NCBI GenBank assembly: GCA_946406145.1
Contig: CAMJJL010000007.1
Span: 1-55,029, forward strand
Direction of reading: 5' to 3'
Source: an uncultured Clostridia bacterium
Lineage (GTDB): Bacteria > Bacillota > Clostridia > Oscillospirales > Acutalibacteraceae
DNA: 55,029 nt
The stretch's first letter is position 1; every line of letters begins with the position of its first letter. A program made the translations under genes and the position numbers. Shown here piece by piece: positions 27,001 through 34,354 of this stretch. Under the pieces are notes generated by a model, which worked only from the letters and a program-made list of their open reading frames with translations, searched no databases and was not told where the DNA came from.

Positions 27001-27399
27001 ACCAACGTATTCAATAAGGTCGCGATCCTTCTGCTGGTGATTGCCGGTCTGATGGCGTATTTCATTCTCCTCAACATCACGAAGATGTATGTCAACCAAA
27101 AGACACGTGAGCTGACGATCATGCGTATCAACGGCTTCACCGTCAAGGAGGTCAAACGCTATCTGAACACTGAGACGATCATCACCTCGACGATCGGTAT
27201 CCTGCTCGGTATCGGCATAGGCGCATTGATGGGCTATATCGTCATCCGGTTTATCGAGATGCCGCACGCCCAGTTCGTCAGGGAACCGTATCTGTTGGGA
27301 TGGCTGATCAGCGCCGCGATCACGGCTGTCTTCACCATCGTAATCACCGCGTTCGGAACGAGAAAGGTAAAGGATCTCAAGCTCACCGACGCGACATAA
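24076..27399 (+). CDS. FtsX/MacB-like ABC permease with long coiled-coil ectodomain
   Basis: A 1107-residue permease: first membrane helix (about 16-40), MacB-like periplasmic-type domain (about 45-240), a long coiled coil (about 254-565) built of near-heptad repeats such as KLDEAKE, LDSGKQT and later AQYEAG/YNSGKAQYD, three helices of the first FtsX domain (about 590-715), then a second extracellular domain and a final FtsX helix set (about 978-1100). With the preceding ATPase it forms a type VII-like exporter or mechanotransmission complex; the coiled coil would project from the cell. Substrate is unknown; the neighbouring NRPS product or its immunity is plausible. A terminator follows. Confidence 0.9.
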   Translation: MKKTQVKDATRNIKKNLLSWISVVFIAAMAASSYLGICYSAASMRSAGDSFYQRTSFRDFEVTSSLLLTNADIDALKADEDVKDVEGIYFANAKVSSGDIHENVNVVSVSDRINVPEIAEGSLPQKADECAVEQTIAEKLGYAVGDTLTAADDSGDTPKFLKGKAYKITGIVQHPDHLAKPDFAPGNRYILVTPDAFDEEQLDGCFMRAEVVLKSTEGMSRFSDEYKKKTDAAKDRLNEIADERSALRTAEIKDKYQKEIDDGQKKLDEAKEKLDDGKTALDEGKDKISENEDKLKDAKSQLDSGKQTLDSSKSKLDSAQSTLSSSGDKLDAAHNELYNSSKKLSSAKAELDANKKKLDAAKGELDANKQKLDAAEADLSSAKEVLDAAEQALAEAKSATPEELAELTPEELEVYEAIVAAAEELYQEGLAAYNEGKQQFDAGKAKYDSALAQYNSSKAKYDSAVAQYENGIAQYKAGTEEYNSGLAQYEAGLSEYNSGKAQYDEGVATYNTNKQKYEDGVKALEEGKTTLTDKEKEYNDGLEEYQKNVDKLEDAKKALSELKDCSWFVFDVGSNGGYMHLSLSAKSISNLSVTFSLFFVVIAALVIYTTIKRIVDEQRKLVGTVKALGFFNSEILGKYLVFGISATIVGALIGILAGYFVIQGVVLNSYGNMYVIGQIPPGILVGTSVIAVGLAIVLAIVAVTISCKSLMRSTAMDLMREKQPKAWKSSKNSKSGTSLYSRLILRNMRSDLPRVIVTTVSVAGCCALLVIGFTLRGSVSSVADKQYGDIVKYDERLTFNAATSDRVEEEIEAILDDAGTTYVKAQSGLRAFKAGNDVEYTDLICGDMDALSEFYNFKMWKKDTGLPSDADGVFIQSRTTETSGKNEGDDIIIYDGTMAPNDVKVAGVFNNYMGRNMIMNEASYEKYFGEKPEMNTYFLYLNGADKEKLVEKLDQVKGYESLSPAADERGKLELVTNVFNKVAILLLVIAGLMAYFILLNITKMYVNQKTRELTIMRINGFTVKEVKRYLNTETIITSTIGILLGIGIGALMGYIVIRFIEMPHAQFVREPYLLGWLISAAITAVFTIVITAFGTRKVKDLKLTDAT

Positions 27400-27420
27400 T
27401 CAACCATATCAACCTTGTAT

Positions 27421-27457
27421 GGGGCTGTGATTCATTGGAGTCACAGCCTCATTTTTT
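27421..27457 (+). terminator. Terminator of the ABC exporter operon
   Basis: GGGGCTGTGA (27421-27430) pairs with TCACAGCCTC (27441-27450) with one G-T pair and a 10-base loop, followed by ATTTTTT. Confidence 0.9.
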
Positions 27458-27506
27458 AGTAATAACCCTTTTATTCGATAATAGCAATGAAATGATGATC
27501 CTGCAC

Positions 27507-27555
27507 TTGACAAGCTAAAGACCGTTAGCTATAATAAAGCTAAAGATTATTAGCT
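27507..27555 (+). promoter_or_regulatory. Consensus sigma-A promoter with two TetR operators
   Basis: TTGACA (27507-27512) and TATAAT (27530-27535) with a 17-base spacer match the consensus exactly. Two 18-bp palindromes AGCTAA-N6-TTAGCT occupy 27513-27530 (the whole spacer) and 27538-27555 (around the transcription start), centres 25 bp apart. They are the probable operators of the TetR protein encoded 19 bases later, which would repress itself. Confidence 0.85.
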
Positions 27556-27573
27556 TTTCTTTGGAGGGAAGGT

Positions 27574-28164
27574 ATGGCAACAAGGGATAGGATACTGGAA
27601 GAGGCTTTGTCGCTGTTCTCTGAGAACGGCTACGACGGCACCGGCGTGGAGCAGATCGCCGAAAAAGTCGGTATCAAGGCGCCGTCGCTCTATAAGCATT
27701 TTAAGGGGAAAGAGGACATTTTAAATGCGCTGATCGACACCGCGGAAGCGCGCTATGAGGAATACTTCGGGTCGGAGCAGCATCTCGGCAGATTGCCGGA
27801 GAGCAGAGAAGAATTCGTCCGCGGAACAATGGACAGAATCCTGTTTACCATGTGCGATCCGATGATCCGTAAGATCCGCAAGTTCCTGGTGCAGGAGCAG
27901 TTCCGCAACGACAGACTCGCCGCCGTCACCACGCGTCATCAACTCGAGGGTGTTCAGAAAATGTATACAAGGATCATCGAGGGCATGATGGAAAAGGGCT
28001 TGTTCATCAAAGACGATCCCGAGCTGCTCGCCAACGAGCTGACGGCACAGGTTGTCCTTTTGATCGCCCAAGCCGACAGACAGCCGCAATTAGAGCGAGA
28101 GATCACACAGAGTATCGAGCGGCATATCTGCCACTTTTGCGATGTGTATATGACGATACAGTAA
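27574..28164 (+). CDS. TetR/AcrR family transcriptional repressor
   Basis: A 196-residue regulator with the N-terminal TetR helix-turn-helix (about 5-50: ILEEALSLFSENGYDGTGVEQIAEKVGIKAPSLYKHFKGKEDIL) and a helical ligand-binding domain to the C-terminus. The ATG follows GGAGGGAAGGT. Twin palindromes in its promoter imply autorepression; the operators could also control the downstream run of enzyme genes. The inducing ligand is unknown. It could also act on the exporter operon upstream, but no copy of the operator is seen there. Confidence 0.93.
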   Translation: MATRDRILEEALSLFSENGYDGTGVEQIAEKVGIKAPSLYKHFKGKEDILNALIDTAEARYEEYFGSEQHLGRLPESREEFVRGTMDRILFTMCDPMIRKIRKFLVQEQFRNDRLAAVTTRHQLEGVQKMYTRIIEGMMEKGLFIKDDPELLANELTAQVVLLIAQADRQPQLEREITQSIERHICHFCDVYMTIQ

Positions 28165-28198
28165 CGGGGAAGCAATACCAAAGTATAATTGACATAAG

Positions 28199-28801
28199 AT
28201 GAAAAACGCAGTTTTATATATCCACGGTAAAGATGGCAGCGCTTCGGAGAGTGAGCATTACAAGCCGCTGTTTCCCGATGATGATGTGATCGGCTTGGAT
28301 TATCAGACGTTCACGCCGTGGGAAACAGGCAAAGAAATACATCAAGCAGTGAAAAACATGCAAACAGAATACAACCGTCTTACCCTGATCGCTGACAGTA
28401 TCGGCGCGTATTTCAGCATGAACGCCGATATCGACGCGTTGATCTGCAAAGCCTATTTCATCTCACCGATCGTCGATATGGAGCGGCTGATCAGTGATAG
28501 GATGGCGTGGATAAATGTGACCGAGAGTGAGCTGAAAGAAAAGGATATCATCCCCACCACATATGGCGAAGATTTGTCATGGAAGTATCTTTGTTATGTA
28601 CGTGAGCACCCTGTTAAATGGAGTGTTCCGACTGATATTTTGTACGGAAGAAATGACGCGCTCACCTCTTATGAAACGATCTCGGCGTTTGCCGAAAAGC
28701 ATCACGCAAGCCTTACCGTTACGGAGAACGGCGAGCATTGGTTCCACACCGAAGAACAAATGCAGTTTTTAGATAATTGGATGAGGGAGAAATCAAAATG
28801 A
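28199..28801 (+). CDS. Alpha/beta-hydrolase family protein
   Basis: A 200-residue small alpha/beta hydrolase. YIHGKDGSASE forms the oxyanion strand-loop, ADSIGAY holds the probable nucleophile Ser (an A-D-S-I-G variant of GxSxG, about residue 64), GRNDALTS the acid, and GEHWFHT the catalytic His near the end. The substrate cannot be told. It ends in an ATGA overlap with the next gene. No good ribosome site precedes the ATG at 28199; a TATAAT lies 9 bases before it. Confidence 0.8.
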   Translation: MKNAVLYIHGKDGSASESEHYKPLFPDDDVIGLDYQTFTPWETGKEIHQAVKNMQTEYNRLTLIADSIGAYFSMNADIDALICKAYFISPIVDMERLISDRMAWINVTESELKEKDIIPTTYGEDLSWKYLCYVREHPVKWSVPTDILYGRNDALTSYETISAFAEKHHASLTVTENGEHWFHTEEQMQFLDNWMREKSK

Positions 28802-29493
28802 AAACAGTTATCATTCACGGTCAGAGTCACATAGGATCGACCTGTCATGTCGCGCGTATACTAGCGGATAAAATCAGCGGAGAAACAACGGAATTCTTTT
28901 TACCGAAGGATTTCGGCGAATTTTGCTGCGGATGTACGCGCTGCTTTGTCGAAAGCGAAACAAAATGTCCGCATTATGACAAGCTCGCCGAAATCACACA
29001 GGCAATCGATGAAGCGGATGTGATCATCCTCGCCAGTCCCGTCTACGTTTATCACGCGACGGGTGCGATGAAAGCGTTTTTAGATCACTACGGTTACAGA
29101 TGGATGCCTCACCGTCCTGATGAAAGGATGTTTCATAAGCAGGGCGTGTGCATCTCCACAGCCGCAGGCGGCGGTATGAAATCCACCAATAGGGATATGT
29201 CGGACAGCTTGTTTTTCTGGGGTGTGGCTAAGATATACAAATTCGGAATCGGTGTTGCCGCCATTGATTGGAGTAAGGTACCTGAAAGGAAAAAGCAGAG
29301 AATCAAAAAGGAAACAGAATCGATCGCGACAAGAATACGTCGGCGTCAAGGCAGCGTAAAGCCCGGTCTGAAAACCAAAGGCTTCTTTTGGATAATGCAC
29401 CTCTTGCAGAAAAACGGTTGGAACGAGGCAGATATGCGCTATTGGAAAGAAAAAGGCTGGACAGGTAAGGCGCGTCCGTGGAAGAAAAGGTGA
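28798..29493 (+). CDS. Flavodoxin-fold NAD(P)H-dependent oxidoreductase
   Basis: A 231-residue protein with the flavodoxin-like FMN-binding fold: IIHGQSHIGSTCHVARIL at the N-terminus, a CCGCTRCF cysteine cluster typical of iron-sulfur flavoproteins and related reductases, and LASPVYVYHATGAMKAFLDH for the second FMN loop. The C-terminal ~60 residues are basic. The ATG at 28798 is chosen since GGGAGAAATCAAA precedes it and it overlaps the hydrolase stop. Probable FMN reductase or quinone reductase; substrate unknown. Confidence 0.85.
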   Translation: MKTVIIHGQSHIGSTCHVARILADKISGETTEFFLPKDFGEFCCGCTRCFVESETKCPHYDKLAEITQAIDEADVIILASPVYVYHATGAMKAFLDHYGYRWMPHRPDERMFHKQGVCISTAAGGGMKSTNRDMSDSLFFWGVAKIYKFGIGVAAIDWSKVPERKKQRIKKETESIATRIRRRQGSVKPGLKTKGFFWIMHLLQKNGWNEADMRYWKEKGWTGKARPWKKR

Positions 29494-29498
29494 ACCGC

Positions 29499-29912
29499 AT
29501 GACAGTAAAAACAAATGAATTATCCGCTGCATTATTCCTGCGGCTCTATGCCTCGGTCGGTTGGGAGCCGCCCGGGATCGGGCAGGTGCAGAAAGCTCTC
29601 ATGAACACGATCGCGACCTTTACCGCTTATGATGATGCTGCGCCTGTCGGCATGGTGCGGCTGATCGGCGACGGCGGTATGTCGTTCTACATCAAGGACT
29701 TTGCCATTATACCCGAATACCAATCAAAGGGCGTCGGCACATTGCTGTTGAATGCCTTGGAAGATTATATCAAAGAAAACATCGCCCCCGATTGGGCGGT
29801 CAGTCTGGAGCTGATCAGCTCAAAGGAAGCGGTGAAATTCTATCAAAAACACGGCTTCGAGGAACGCCCCTGCGAGTGGGACGGACCGGGCATGTTCAAG
29901 ATGATACGATGA
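29499..29912 (+). CDS. GNAT family N-acetyltransferase
   Basis: A 137-residue single GNAT domain. The acetyl-CoA binding motif A is visible as IPEYQSKGVGTLLLNALEDYI (Q/R-x-x-G-x-G/A), preceded by the beta-strand KDFAI and followed by SKEAVKFYQKHGFEERP, the family's C-terminal signature. The ATG at 29499 follows AAAAGGTGA. The acceptor is unknown. It lies 5 bases after the flavodoxin gene and 6 before a second acetyltransferase. Confidence 0.9.
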   Translation: MTVKTNELSAALFLRLYASVGWEPPGIGQVQKALMNTIATFTAYDDAAPVGMVRLIGDGGMSFYIKDFAIIPEYQSKGVGTLLLNALEDYIKENIAPDWAVSLELISSKEAVKFYQKHGFEERPCEWDGPGMFKMIR

Positions 29913-29918
29913 GGTAAG

Positions 29919-30791
29919 ATGAAATTCAAAAACTACCACAGTGAAGATTATGAAGCGGTCTGTGATTTTCTGATCGAGCTGAATCGCGACAATCAAAACC
30001 ATATCAACTGGAACTGGGGACGGTTCGAGTGGATGATGGAGCACCCGGAATTCGACAAAAGCCTGATGAATACGATCGGGCTTTGGCTGGATGGCGATAA
30101 AGTCGTCGGCGCGGCGATCTATGATATGTATTTCGGCGAGGCGTTTGTTGGCGCACTGACGGAATATAGTTCAATCTATCCCGAGATCCTCGCCTATGCT
30201 TATCGGGAATTGAAAGATGAAAACGGCTTGGGTATCGCCGTCTGCGACACTTGCGCCGATGAAAGAAGCATGGCACAATCGGCTGGCTTCACCCTAGCCG
30301 AGCAAACGGAAACCGTGATGCGGCTGGATCTCGATCGTGAGCTTGTTGCGGATCTGCCCGACGACTTACACCTTGCACAGCTTGACCCGGTGAAAGAACC
30401 TTATGCCTTCCAATGGCTCTTATGGCAGGGCTTTGACCACGGAGCAGACAAGGCGGAATTTGAGAGGGACGGCGATATTTACCCTGCAATTCCTGAGTTC
30501 CGCAAGCATTTCAATTCCTCTCTCAGCATAGCGGCAAAAAACAGTGACGGGGAATATGTTTCCTATTGCTGCTTGTGGTACTCCGATCAAACCGATTACG
30601 CCTATGTCGAGCCGGTATGTACGATTCCTGCGTATCGAGGAGAAGGGGCGGCGAAAGCGGTGATTTTCGAGGCGCTGAACCGCGCAAGATCCCTCGGCGC
30701 AAAGAAAGCGTATGTCCTGTCTGATATGCCGTTTTACGAAAGTCTCGGGTTTATCAAGGACAAGCATTTTGCGTTCTTTTGGAAAAAGTAA
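29919..30791 (+). CDS. Tandem GNAT acetyltransferase
   Basis: A 290-residue protein of two GNAT-like halves. The N-terminal half (1-145) is degenerate; the C-terminal half (about 155-290) keeps the CoA-binding pattern IPAYRGEGAAKAVIFEALNRARSLGAKKAYVLSDMPFYESLGF. The ATG follows GATGAGGTAAG. The acceptor is unknown. The gene ends the tight string 28199-30791 and is followed by a small hairpin (ATGACACG-ATC-CGTGTCAT at 30804-30822) without a T run. Confidence 0.85.
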   Translation: MKFKNYHSEDYEAVCDFLIELNRDNQNHINWNWGRFEWMMEHPEFDKSLMNTIGLWLDGDKVVGAAIYDMYFGEAFVGALTEYSSIYPEILAYAYRELKDENGLGIAVCDTCADERSMAQSAGFTLAEQTETVMRLDLDRELVADLPDDLHLAQLDPVKEPYAFQWLLWQGFDHGADKAEFERDGDIYPAIPEFRKHFNSSLSIAAKNSDGEYVSYCCLWYSDQTDYAYVEPVCTIPAYRGEGAAKAVIFEALNRARSLGAKKAYVLSDMPFYESLGFIKDKHFAFFWKK

Positions 30792-30901
30792 GAAGATAAG
30801 CGCATGACACGATCCGTGTCATCCGTGTGACGGAGCGATTCTTTCCTTTTTTACCACCTTGTGTTATCTTCGGATCAGTCAAACGGAAAGGACTGATCGA
30901 A

Positions 30902-31555
30902 TTGAAAAGGAATTTGACATTGGGTATTGGATCATTGATCGCCTTTGCGCTGTGGACGGTATTGATCCTACTCGTCGATGTGCAGGCAGTGGGACCGAAC
31001 GGATCAAAGGTCGGCTTTGCGACCTTCAACGCATGGTTTCATCAGCTGACAGGCGTACACATGACGCTGTATACCGTCACCGACTGGCTGGGACTGGTGC
31101 CGATCGCCGTATGCCTGTGCTTCGGCTGTTTGGGACTCTGTCAGCTCATCAAAAGGAGAAGTCTGTTCAAGGTCGACGCGGATATTCTGCTGTTAGGCGG
31201 CTATTATATGCTGGTGATCTTCGGCTACCTGTTCTTTGAAATGGCGCCGATCAATTATCGCCCGATCCTGATCGACAGATTTTTGGAAGCGTCTTATCCG
31301 TCGTCGACAACGCTTCTGGTGCTGAGTGTCATGCCGACGTTGGTATTTCAGGTCAACAGACGGTGTGATAATAGAAAGATGAAGCAGATCGCTATGATGG
31401 TTGTCGTTCTGTTCTCCGCCTTTATGGTCATCGGCAGACTGATTTCAGGCGTTCACTGGGCGACGGATATCATCGGCTCGATCCTGCTGAGCTTCGGCTT
31501 ATTCAAGCTTTACCAAAGTGCGGTAACCGATATGAGGAACAAAAATGGAGTTTAG
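30902..31555 (+). CDS. PAP2-superfamily membrane protein with altered motif 2
   Basis: A 217-residue membrane protein with about six helices resembling PAP2 lipid phosphatases. The motifs are partly changed: NYRPIL for the RP motif, YPSSTT where PSGH is usual, and GRLISGVHWATD for SRx5HxxxD. Thr replaces the motif-2 His, so full activity is doubtful. The TTG at 30902 is taken as start because AAAGGA lies 8 bases before it and the product then begins LKRNLTLGIGSLIAF; upstream ATG codons lack a site. It overlaps the next gene by 11 bases. Confidence 0.75.
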   Translation: MKRNLTLGIGSLIAFALWTVLILLVDVQAVGPNGSKVGFATFNAWFHQLTGVHMTLYTVTDWLGLVPIAVCLCFGCLGLCQLIKRRSLFKVDADILLLGGYYMLVIFGYLFFEMAPINYRPILIDRFLEASYPSSTTLLVLSVMPTLVFQVNRRCDNRKMKQIAMMVVVLFSAFMVIGRLISGVHWATDIIGSILLSFGLFKLYQSAVTDMRNKNGV

Positions 31556-32147
31556 TGAAAAACTACAGCAATTAAGGAAAAGTAAAGGACTGACGCAGGA
31601 GGAGCTGGCGCTGGCGATCTATGTGTCCAGAACCGCCGTATCGAAGTGGGAGTCGGGAAGAGGCTACCCGAATCTTGACTCATTAAAGGAGCTTGCGAAA
31701 TTCTTTTCTGTGACCGTGGATGAGCTGCTGTCTCCGGATGAGATCATCACCGCCGCAGAGGATGAAAAGCAGGAGCTGATCGGGAATTACACCGTACTGA
31801 TATGTCATGTGTTGGATGTGTTCATGGCTTTACTGTTGTGGATTCCTGTTTTCGGCAGCGGCGCGGACAAGCAATCGGTATCTTTGTTTGCACTGAGCGA
31901 TACTCAGACTTGGATCAAGATCGTATATGCTGTTGTCATCGGTCTGACAGTATTGAACGGCGTCTGCGGACTGATCATCAGTCGATTGGATAAGCCGTTG
32001 TGGAGCAGGCGTCGATTGATAACAGGGTTCGCTTTATCGGTTGTCGCTTGCCTGCTGTTTATCATCACACGACAGCCCTATGCAGGCGTATTCTGCTTTG
32101 CGATTCTTTTCATCAAGGGCTGGCTTATGTTAAGGAGAAAACCATGA
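31545..32147 (+). CDS. Xre-family regulator with C-terminal membrane domain
   Basis: A 200-residue protein with an N-terminal Xre helix-turn-helix (about 1-65; LRKSKGLTQEELALAIYVSRTAVSKWESGRGYP) followed by a membrane domain of about four hydrophobic segments (about 85-200). Membrane-tethered Xre proteins of this type are common in Clostridia and usually control neighbouring transport or membrane genes. It overlaps the PAP2 gene before it and the methyltransferase after it (ATGA), so the three are cotranslated. Confidence 0.88.
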   Translation: MEFSEKLQQLRKSKGLTQEELALAIYVSRTAVSKWESGRGYPNLDSLKELAKFFSVTVDELLSPDEIITAAEDEKQELIGNYTVLICHVLDVFMALLLWIPVFGSGADKQSVSLFALSDTQTWIKIVYAVVIGLTVLNGVCGLIISRLDKPLWSRRRLITGFALSVVACLLFIITRQPYAGVFCFAILFIKGWLMLRRKP

Positions 32148-32899
32148 ATTATCCACTGAGTGAGAAATATATGACCGCCGCATTGATGGCAAAAATCATG
32201 GGTCCCAACCCCATTAAGCTCGAAGAAGAACTCCTGATCGATCATCATATCCCAAAAGGAGCGACCGTGTGCGACCTCGGCAGCGGTCAGGGACTGACGA
32301 GCGTATTTCTGGTGAAGGAATACGGCTTTACGGTCTATGCCGCCGATCTGTGGAGCGACCCGGAGGAAAACCGGCGGTTCTTTCGCTCGATGGGATTGAC
32401 TGAGGAGCAGATCATCCCCGTCAAGGCGGACGCGGAGAGATTGCCGTTTGAGTATGGCTTCTTCGACGCCGTGGTATCGACGGATTCTTATAACTATTTC
32501 GGGCGCGATCCCGAATATCTCGACAGCAAGCTGCTGCCGTTCATCAAGCCCGGCGGCTATCTCTACATCACCGTTCCCGGAATGAAACATGACTGCCATG
32601 ATAACCTGCCGCCTGAGCTGTTATTATCATGGACGCCCGAACAGCTCGATTATCTGCACGACGTTTCCTATTGGAAAAGTATTGTCGAACAATGCGGTGG
32701 GGCAGAGGTGTCGGAAGTTTCCGAGATGGCGTCAAACGACGAGGTATGGGCGGATTGGCTCAAACAGGAAAACGAATACGCCGTCGGCGACCGCAAGGCG
32801 ATGGAGGCAGGCGGCGGAAACTATCTGAATTTTATCAAGATCGTACTGAGAAAGAAAGGAGAAGCACATGAGAATATTGGTCATCAACGGAAGTCCTAA
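32144..32899 (+). CDS. SAM-dependent methyltransferase
   Basis: A 251-residue class I methyltransferase. Motif I VCDLGSGQGLTS (about residue 45) and motif II region DAVVSTDSYNYFG, then PGGYLYITVPGM are visible. It resembles small-molecule methyltransferases of the UbiE/cyclopropane-synthase-like group, but the acceptor is unknown. The ATG at 32144 follows AAGGAGAAAACC and overlaps the stop of the Xre gene. Its last 32 bases overlap the next gene. Confidence 0.88.
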   Translation: MNYPLSEKYMTAALMAKIMGPNPIKLEEELLIDHHIPKGATVCDLGSGQGLTSVFLVKEYGFTVYAADLWSDPEENRRFFRSMGLTEEQIIPVKADAERLPFEYGFFDAVVSTDSYNYFGRDPEYLDSKLLPFIKPGGYLYITVPGMKHDCHDNLPPELLLSWTPEQLDYLHDVSYWKSIVEQCGGAEVSEVSEMASNDEVWADWLKQENEYAVGDRKAMEAGGGNYLNFIKIVLRKKGEAHENIGHQRKS

Positions 32900-33554
32900 G
32901 AGAGAAAACAGCGATACCCTACACATCACACGTGCCTTTTTGGACGGGTTGAACGAGGCGTCGCAGAATGAAGTGCATACTATCCATGCGGTGGATCAGC
33001 ATATCGAATATTGCACCGGCTGTTTCTCCTGTATGCGAAACGGCGGCTCATGCATTCACCGTGACGATATGCGACGGATACTGGAAGAGATCCTCGACAG
33101 CGACCTGCTGATCTGGAGCTATCCGCTGTACTGCTACGGTATGCCGGCGCCGATGAAGGCGCTGCTCGACCGCACCCTACCTCTTTCAAGCATGGCGATG
33201 CACAAGGTCGGCGACCGTTACGAGCACGTCGGACAGCGTGATTTTACGCATCTGCACTATGTGATGATCTGCGGCTGCGGCTTCCCGAACAGCAGGCATA
33301 ATTTTGAACCGGCGGCGGCGCAGTTCAAGCTGTGTTTTCCCAATCACCACACGATCATCACCGTTCCCGAAAGCCCGATGTTCAATGCGCCGGAGGCGCA
33401 GATCGTGACTGCGCCGCGCCTTGGTAAAATCAAAGAAGCCGGCAGGCAGTTCGCCGAAAGCTTTGTCATCCGCGACGAATTGATGCAGGAGATCACCTCG
33501 CCGATGATCCCCGAGGATCAGTACGCGCAGATCGTGAACTCAACGGTTCGATAA
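32868..33554 (+). CDS. Flavodoxin-family NAD(P)H-dependent FMN reductase
   Basis: A 228-residue protein of the NADPH-dependent FMN reductase/flavodoxin-2 group: LVINGSPKRENSDT at the FMN phosphate site, the cysteine pair CTGCFSC with a further Cys in GGSCIHRDD, and WSYPLYCYGMPAPMKALLDR. It is not a close copy of the flavoprotein at 28798. The start lies inside the methyltransferase gene after AAAGGAGAAGCAC. Substrate is unknown. Confidence 0.88.
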   Translation: MRILVINGSPKRENSDTLHITRAFLDGLNEASQNEVHTIHAVDQHIEYCTGCFSCMRNGGSCIHRDDMRRILEEILDSDLLIWSYPLYCYGMPAPMKALLDRTLPLSSMAMHKVGDRYEHVGQRDFTHLHYVMICGCGFPNSRHNFEPAAAQFKLCFPNHHTIITVPESPMFNAPEAQIVTAPRLGKIKEAGRQFAESFVIRDELMQEITSPMIPEDQYAQIVNSTVR

Positions 33555-33589
33555 ATCAAAACAGCATAGTTAATATTACAGGAGGTATA

Positions 33590-34198
33590 ATGATGGAATC
33601 AAAGGAAATGTTATCGGAACACCGTGTTTGTCAGTGCTGCGGAATGCCGCTGACGGACGACTTGCTCGGCAGAAACCGCGACGGTTCCCCGAACGAAGCA
33701 TACTGCAAATGGTGTTATGCCGACGGCGTGTTCACCTACAGCGATATGGAGGAGCTGATCGACGTCTGTATCCCTCATATGGTCGATCAGGGCTTTTCCG
33801 AAGAGCAGGCGCGCGTTTATATGAAGGAAATGCTGCCCAAGCTCGATTACTGGAAACGGTATGAGGAGCTTAGCGACAACGGGCAGTTTGACGCGTTCAA
33901 GCAGAAGCTGATCGATGAGATCAACGCCCTTTCTGTCGAAGGCATGCCGAAGGTCGATAAGCTGAACGCCCTCGTCGGCAAGTACGTCAACCTCTCGTAC
34001 CGCCTGCCGAACGGCACAAATGTGAAATTTCTTGACGATGAGACCACCTATCTCGGTGCTCAGCTCGTATCTCAGTTTGAAGAACACCCGGGTTCAGACA
34101 GATGCTTCGGCATCCTTGCCGGTATGGACTTCATCCTGATATCCACCTACGGCGCAGAGGGCACAGATCCTCAACTCGTGCTGTATAAAAAGCGATAA
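33590..34198 (+). CDS. Zinc-ribbon protein with C-terminal uncharacterised domain
   Basis: A 202-residue protein. The N-terminal 80 residues form a predicted zinc ribbon (CQCCGMPL ... YCKWCYADG, four Cys) followed by a helical segment, as in Firmicute 'putative zinc ribbon' proteins that often accompany transcription regulators. The C-terminal half (LDDETTYLGAQLVSQF... to the end) is not recognised; it is compact and mixed alpha/beta. Two ATG codons follow TTACAGGAGG: 33590 (4 bases) and 33593 (7 bases); either could be used. Confidence 0.7.
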   Translation: MMESKEMLSEHRVCQCCGMPLTDDLLGRNRDGSPNEAYCKWCYADGVFTYSDMEELIDVCIPHMVDQGFSEEQARVYMKEMLPKLDYWKRYEELSDNGQFDAFKQKLIDEINALSVEGMPKVDKLNALVGKYVNLSYRLPNGTNVKFLDDETTYLGAQLVSQFEEHPGSDRCFGILAGMDFILISTYGAEGTDPQLVLYKKR

Positions 34199-34280
34199 AG
34201 CACGAGAGTACAGCGACAGCCTTCCTCGATCGCGCTAAAACAGCATATGGGATTTATAGGAAGAAAAACTCCTGATTGCT

Positions 34281-34308
34281 TGCATTATTGATGATAGGGT
34301 GTATAATG
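34281..34308 (+). promoter_or_regulatory. Sigma-A promoter of the channel gene
   Basis: TTGCAT (34281-34286) and TATAAT (34303-34308), 16-base spacer, 46 bases before the start codon at 34355. Confidence 0.7.
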
Positions 34309-34354
34309 ATTCGTGAAGTATCATCCTTTTAACGGATAGTCGCAGGAGGTTTAT

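Noticed and set aside
28184..28199. TATAAT just before the hydrolase start, which would give a leaderless mRNA
   Set aside because: No acceptable -35 at 16-18 bases upstream; the gene is more likely read from the TetR promoter.
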